NCBI GenBank assembly: GCA_027297085.1
Contig: JAPUIL010000614.1
Span: forward strand, 1 to 18,097
Length of the DNA stretch: 18,097 bases
Direction: 5' to 3'
DNA from: Verrucomicrobiota bacterium
GTDB lineage: Bacteria > Verrucomicrobiota > Verrucomicrobiia > Opitutales > UBA2995
Shown here: one piece after another, positions 16,390 to 18,097 of the stretch
How the letters are laid out: each line of letters begins with the position of its first letter
How positions within the stretch are numbered: the stretch's first letter is position 1
Translations under genes and position numbers: made by a program
Notes under the pieces: generated by a model
Told to the model about the DNA's origin: nothing
Database searches by the model: none
Seen by the model: only the letters and a program-made list of their open reading frames with translations

Positions 16390-16420
16390 AAAAACGCAGC
16401 CTGGGGTGTGGCTGCGCTTT
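16390..16420. terminator. Bidirectional terminator between convergent genes
   Basis: A perfect 7-bp stem, CGCAGCC (16395-16401) with GGCTGCG (16410-16416), encloses an 8-nt loop. On the minus strand it is followed by five Ts (complement of A16390-16394), which serves the PEP-CTERM gene. On the plus strand CTTT follows, a weaker tail for the antiporter gene. It sits centrally between the two stop codons. Confidence 0.75.
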
Positions 16421-16451
16421 CGGGATTTAGGTCACAGGGTTGACCAGCAAA

Positions 16452-17198
16452 TCAACGTAACTTTCTGCGACGAAAGTAGATCAATCCGCTAAGGAAAAAG
16501 GCTCCAATGACTCCGTAAGTGGATGGCTCGGGAACTTGTGCCGTGAATTTTAGACCGGTGATCGCACCGGATCCACCGAATTCTATTTCAGCTCTCCTTA
16601 CTTCGAACGTTTCGAAATGAACTTCCTGGTACGAATTGTTACCCAATTCTGCGATCAAGTAGCCTGTACCAATCTGAACATCCAAGTCATCGAAGAATCG
16701 AATAAATGAATTAGGACGATCACCCCCGAGGTCATCGATATCGAGGATTCCGATGTCATTAAAGGTAACTGCGGTATCAAAAATGATATTCATTATACCA
16801 CCTCTGGAATCGTCGTCAGGAGTGGTATTGTTGTTTTGTTCCTGGATAATGAGCACATTATCTGCTCCTTGGGTGTTTCCAAAGATGTAATTGTTGTTGG
16901 CCCAATCCGACGCGGTATTTCCTGAACCTACCGTGCCGTCTCCCGGTGTTTCAAGATCGTCATCGATGCCGTTCTGATTTGCGCCGGAGTCGAAGGCCCA
17001 AAGTTTGAGTCCCGGCCTGCTGGTTGAGCTTTGGACGTATTCAAAATTTACGCCCCAGGCAGAGTATTGATTCGTGACTTCATCGCCGGCCGATATGTTG
17101 CCGGCGGGGCTTGAATCGAAATCGATAATATACATCTGACCGAAGGCAGACGTGCTGCTAAGTAGGATTATCCCGAATATATATTTTATAATTTTCAT
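16452..17198 (-). CDS. PEP-CTERM sorting domain-containing exported protein
   Basis: The product is 248 residues from the ATG ending at 17198; a TTG 11 codons upstream is less likely. Residues 1-20 form a signal peptide (MKIIKYIFGIILLSSTSAFG). The mature body is acidic and rich in Asn, Asp and Gly, with a beta-rich look (FDSSPAGNISAGDEV, GVNFEY, FNDIGILDIDDLGG), and could be a jelly-roll-like domain. I do not recognise its family. The C-terminus from about residue 222 is a classic PEP-CTERM signal: VPEPSTYG, a hydrophobic segment, then RRRKLR. Such proteins are processed by exosortase and are usually linked to extracellular polysaccharide or the cell surface. The exosortase genes are not in the window. 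Confidence 0.9.
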   Translation of the reverse strand: MKIIKYIFGIILLSSTSAFGQMYIIDFDSSPAGNISAGDEVTNQYSAWGVNFEYVQSSTSRPGLKLWAFDSGANQNGIDDDLETPGDGTVGSGNTASDWANNNYIFGNTQGADNVLIIQEQNNNTTPDDDSRGGIMNIIFDTAVTFNDIGILDIDDLGGDRPNSFIRFFDDLDVQIGTGYLIAELGNNSYQEVHFETFEVRRAEIEFGGSGAITGLKFTAQVPEPSTYGVIGAFFLSGLIYFRRRKLR

Positions 17199-17237
17199 AA
17201 TGTGACCTGTTGTGTTTTTTCTTTTTAACAAGATAAC

Positions 17238-17266
17238 ATTATAAAAAGCGTAAAACTATAGGGGAA
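17238..17266 (-). promoter_or_regulatory. Putative promoter of the PEP-CTERM gene
   Basis: A perfect TATAAT on the minus strand occupies 17238-17243, in an AT-rich context. The hexamer 17 bp upstream (17261-17266, TTCCCC) is a poor -35 match. Transcription would start near 17230, giving a leader of about 30 nt. The -10 is convincing and the -35 is not. Confidence 0.4.
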
Positions 17267-17272
17267 ACACTT

Positions 17273-17314
17273 AACTGCACCTAGTGAAAACTCTTAGGTT
17301 AACCTAGTGCAGTT
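17273..17314. repeat. Inverted repeat with nested 12-bp palindrome upstream of the PEP-CTERM gene
   Basis: AACTGCAC (17273-17280) is the exact inverse of GTGCAGTT (17307-17314), and pairing extends 3 bp past one bulged C. Inside lies the perfect palindrome TAGGTTAACCTA (17295-17306). CCTAGTG also occurs twice in direct orientation (17280-17286 and 17303-17309). It lies just upstream of the putative -35 region of the PEP-CTERM gene and 95 bp past the kamA-like stop. It could be an operator or a transcript-end hairpin; there is no minus-strand T-run. The rest of the gap to 17408 shows nothing recognisable. Confidence 0.5.
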
Positions 17315-17408
17315 TTGGTACTTCCTAAGGGGTAATTCTTATTTCGGGCTTGGATAACATTGATCCCAGCCGAGATGCTTCCTCTCTCTAACTACAGGTA
17401 ATTGGCGA

Positions 17409-18097
17409 TTAAGCGTAGAGTTCTGTAGGATAATCGGGCTTTTGGTCCTGGTTTGTTGATTCCAGGGTTTCCGTTGAATAACGGAAGATTTTGCCTTCGA
17501 AGTTTCTCAGGACAATCTCGTTGTCGTTGATGCATTCCACGTAATCGGGGTTGATTGGGATCTTCCCACCCCCTTGTGGAGCATCGATAACGTATTGCGG
17601 TATTGCATAGCCCGTCGTGTGCCCTCGCAGACCCTGGATTATCTCGATTCCTTTTTTGATATCCACCTTGAAGTGGCTGCTACCAGTGATGGTATCCAAT
17701 TGATAAAGATAATAGGGTCGAACGCGCATCTGCAGTAGTCTGTGGACGAGTTCCTTCATGGTTGGAACATCATCATTCACACCTTTAAGTAAAACCGATT
17801 GATTTCCCAAGGGAATTCCGGCACGGGCTAGACGCCCGGTCGCTTCTTTTAACTCCTCGGTGCACTCAGTCGGATGATTGACGTGAATACTCATCCACAA
17901 TGGTTCGTGCTTGAGGAAGATATCGCACAATTCGGGGGTAATTCGTTGGGGTAGAAATACTGGAATACGAGTTCCGATTCTGACAAATTCAATATGCTCG
18001 ATGGCGTGAAGCCGGCCTAGCAGGTAATCAATCTTTTTGTCGGACAAGATTAAGGGATCTCCACCGCTAATCAACACGTCACGAATTTGAGGTGTCT
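17409..18097 (-). CDS. kamA: Lysine 2,3-aminomutase family radical SAM protein (N-terminal part outside window)
   Basis: Only the last roughly 229 codons are visible. The frame stays open to the window edge and reads IRDVLISGGDPL, the conserved SAM-binding GGD region, so the protein continues upstream. The radical SAM CxxxCxxC motif must lie outside the window. The visible part matches KamA: FVRIGTRIPV, YYLYQLDTITGSSHFK, KGIEIIQGLRGHTTGY, then YVIDAPQGGGKIPINPDYV and LRNFEGKIFRY. The Asp in YQLD and the Asp in VIDAP correspond to the two residues that bind the lysine side-chain amine in the clostridial enzyme. KamA isomerises L-lysine to beta-lysine using PLP and SAM. The C-terminal tail after NPDYV is longer than in EpmB, which argues against the EF-P-modifying homologue. 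Exact substrate remains inferred. Confidence 0.88.
   Translation of the reverse strand, partial: TPQIRDVLISGGDPLILSDKKIDYLLGRLHAIEHIEFVRIGTRIPVFLPQRITPELCDIFLKHEPLWMSIHVNHPTECTEELKEATGRLARAGIPLGNQSVLLKGVNDDVPTMKELVHRLLQMRVRPYYLYQLDTITGSSHFKVDIKKGIEIIQGLRGHTTGYAIPQYVIDAPQGGGKIPINPDYVECINDNEIVLRNFEGKIFRYSTETLESTNQDQKPDYPTELYA

Noticed and set aside
17409..18097. EpmB (EF-P beta-lysylation) as identity of the aminomutase
   Set aside because: The C-terminal DAPQGGGKIPINPDYV region and the long tail fit KamA rather than the shorter EpmB.

Overview
The window looks like ordinary chromosome from a Gram-negative bacterium with roughly 50% GC, most likely a verrucomicrobial (Opitutae-like) organism. 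The pointers are a PEP-CTERM exported protein, a LolA-like envelope protein, a VC0807-like membrane protein, and ribosomal proteins with long charged low-complexity tails. Most genes also lack a Shine-Dalgarno (SD) motif. The lineage is inferred from style, not from a database match.

Region 1 (1-3085) is the end of the alpha operon: rpsK (S11), rpsD (S4), rpoA and rplQ (L17), closed by a 10-bp hairpin. S11 is joined in frame to an N-terminal extension of at least 111 residues made of xExPK pentapeptide repeats. A perfect AAGGAGG lies before an in-frame GTG exactly where canonical S11 begins. L17 carries a 77-residue tail, first basic and then acidic.

Region 2 (3094-10691) is a plus-strand metabolic block. 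It holds a small membrane zinc-ribbon protein, guaA (GMP synthesis), a LolA-like exported protein whose stop codon abuts the next start, then hisD-hisC-hisB-hisH, and finally gltA (citrate synthase). hisA and hisF, the usual partners of hisH, are not here.

Region 3 (10732-15062) starts with a minus-strand VC0807-like membrane protein. Divergent from it is a compact plus-strand unit: a soluble NtrB-like histidine kinase, an NtrC-like sigma54 activator, and an exported PstS-like periplasmic-binding-fold protein only 7 bp behind the activator. This is the best candidate for an uncharacterised signalling module in the window.

Region 4 (15090-18097) has tRNA-Gly(GCC) with encoded CCA and a terminator, then a CaCA-family cation antiporter. 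A terminator usable in both directions separates it from a minus-strand PEP-CTERM protein. At the window edge is the C-terminal part of a KamA-type lysine 2,3-aminomutase, also on the minus strand. No mobile elements, CRISPR arrays or clear pseudogenes were seen.
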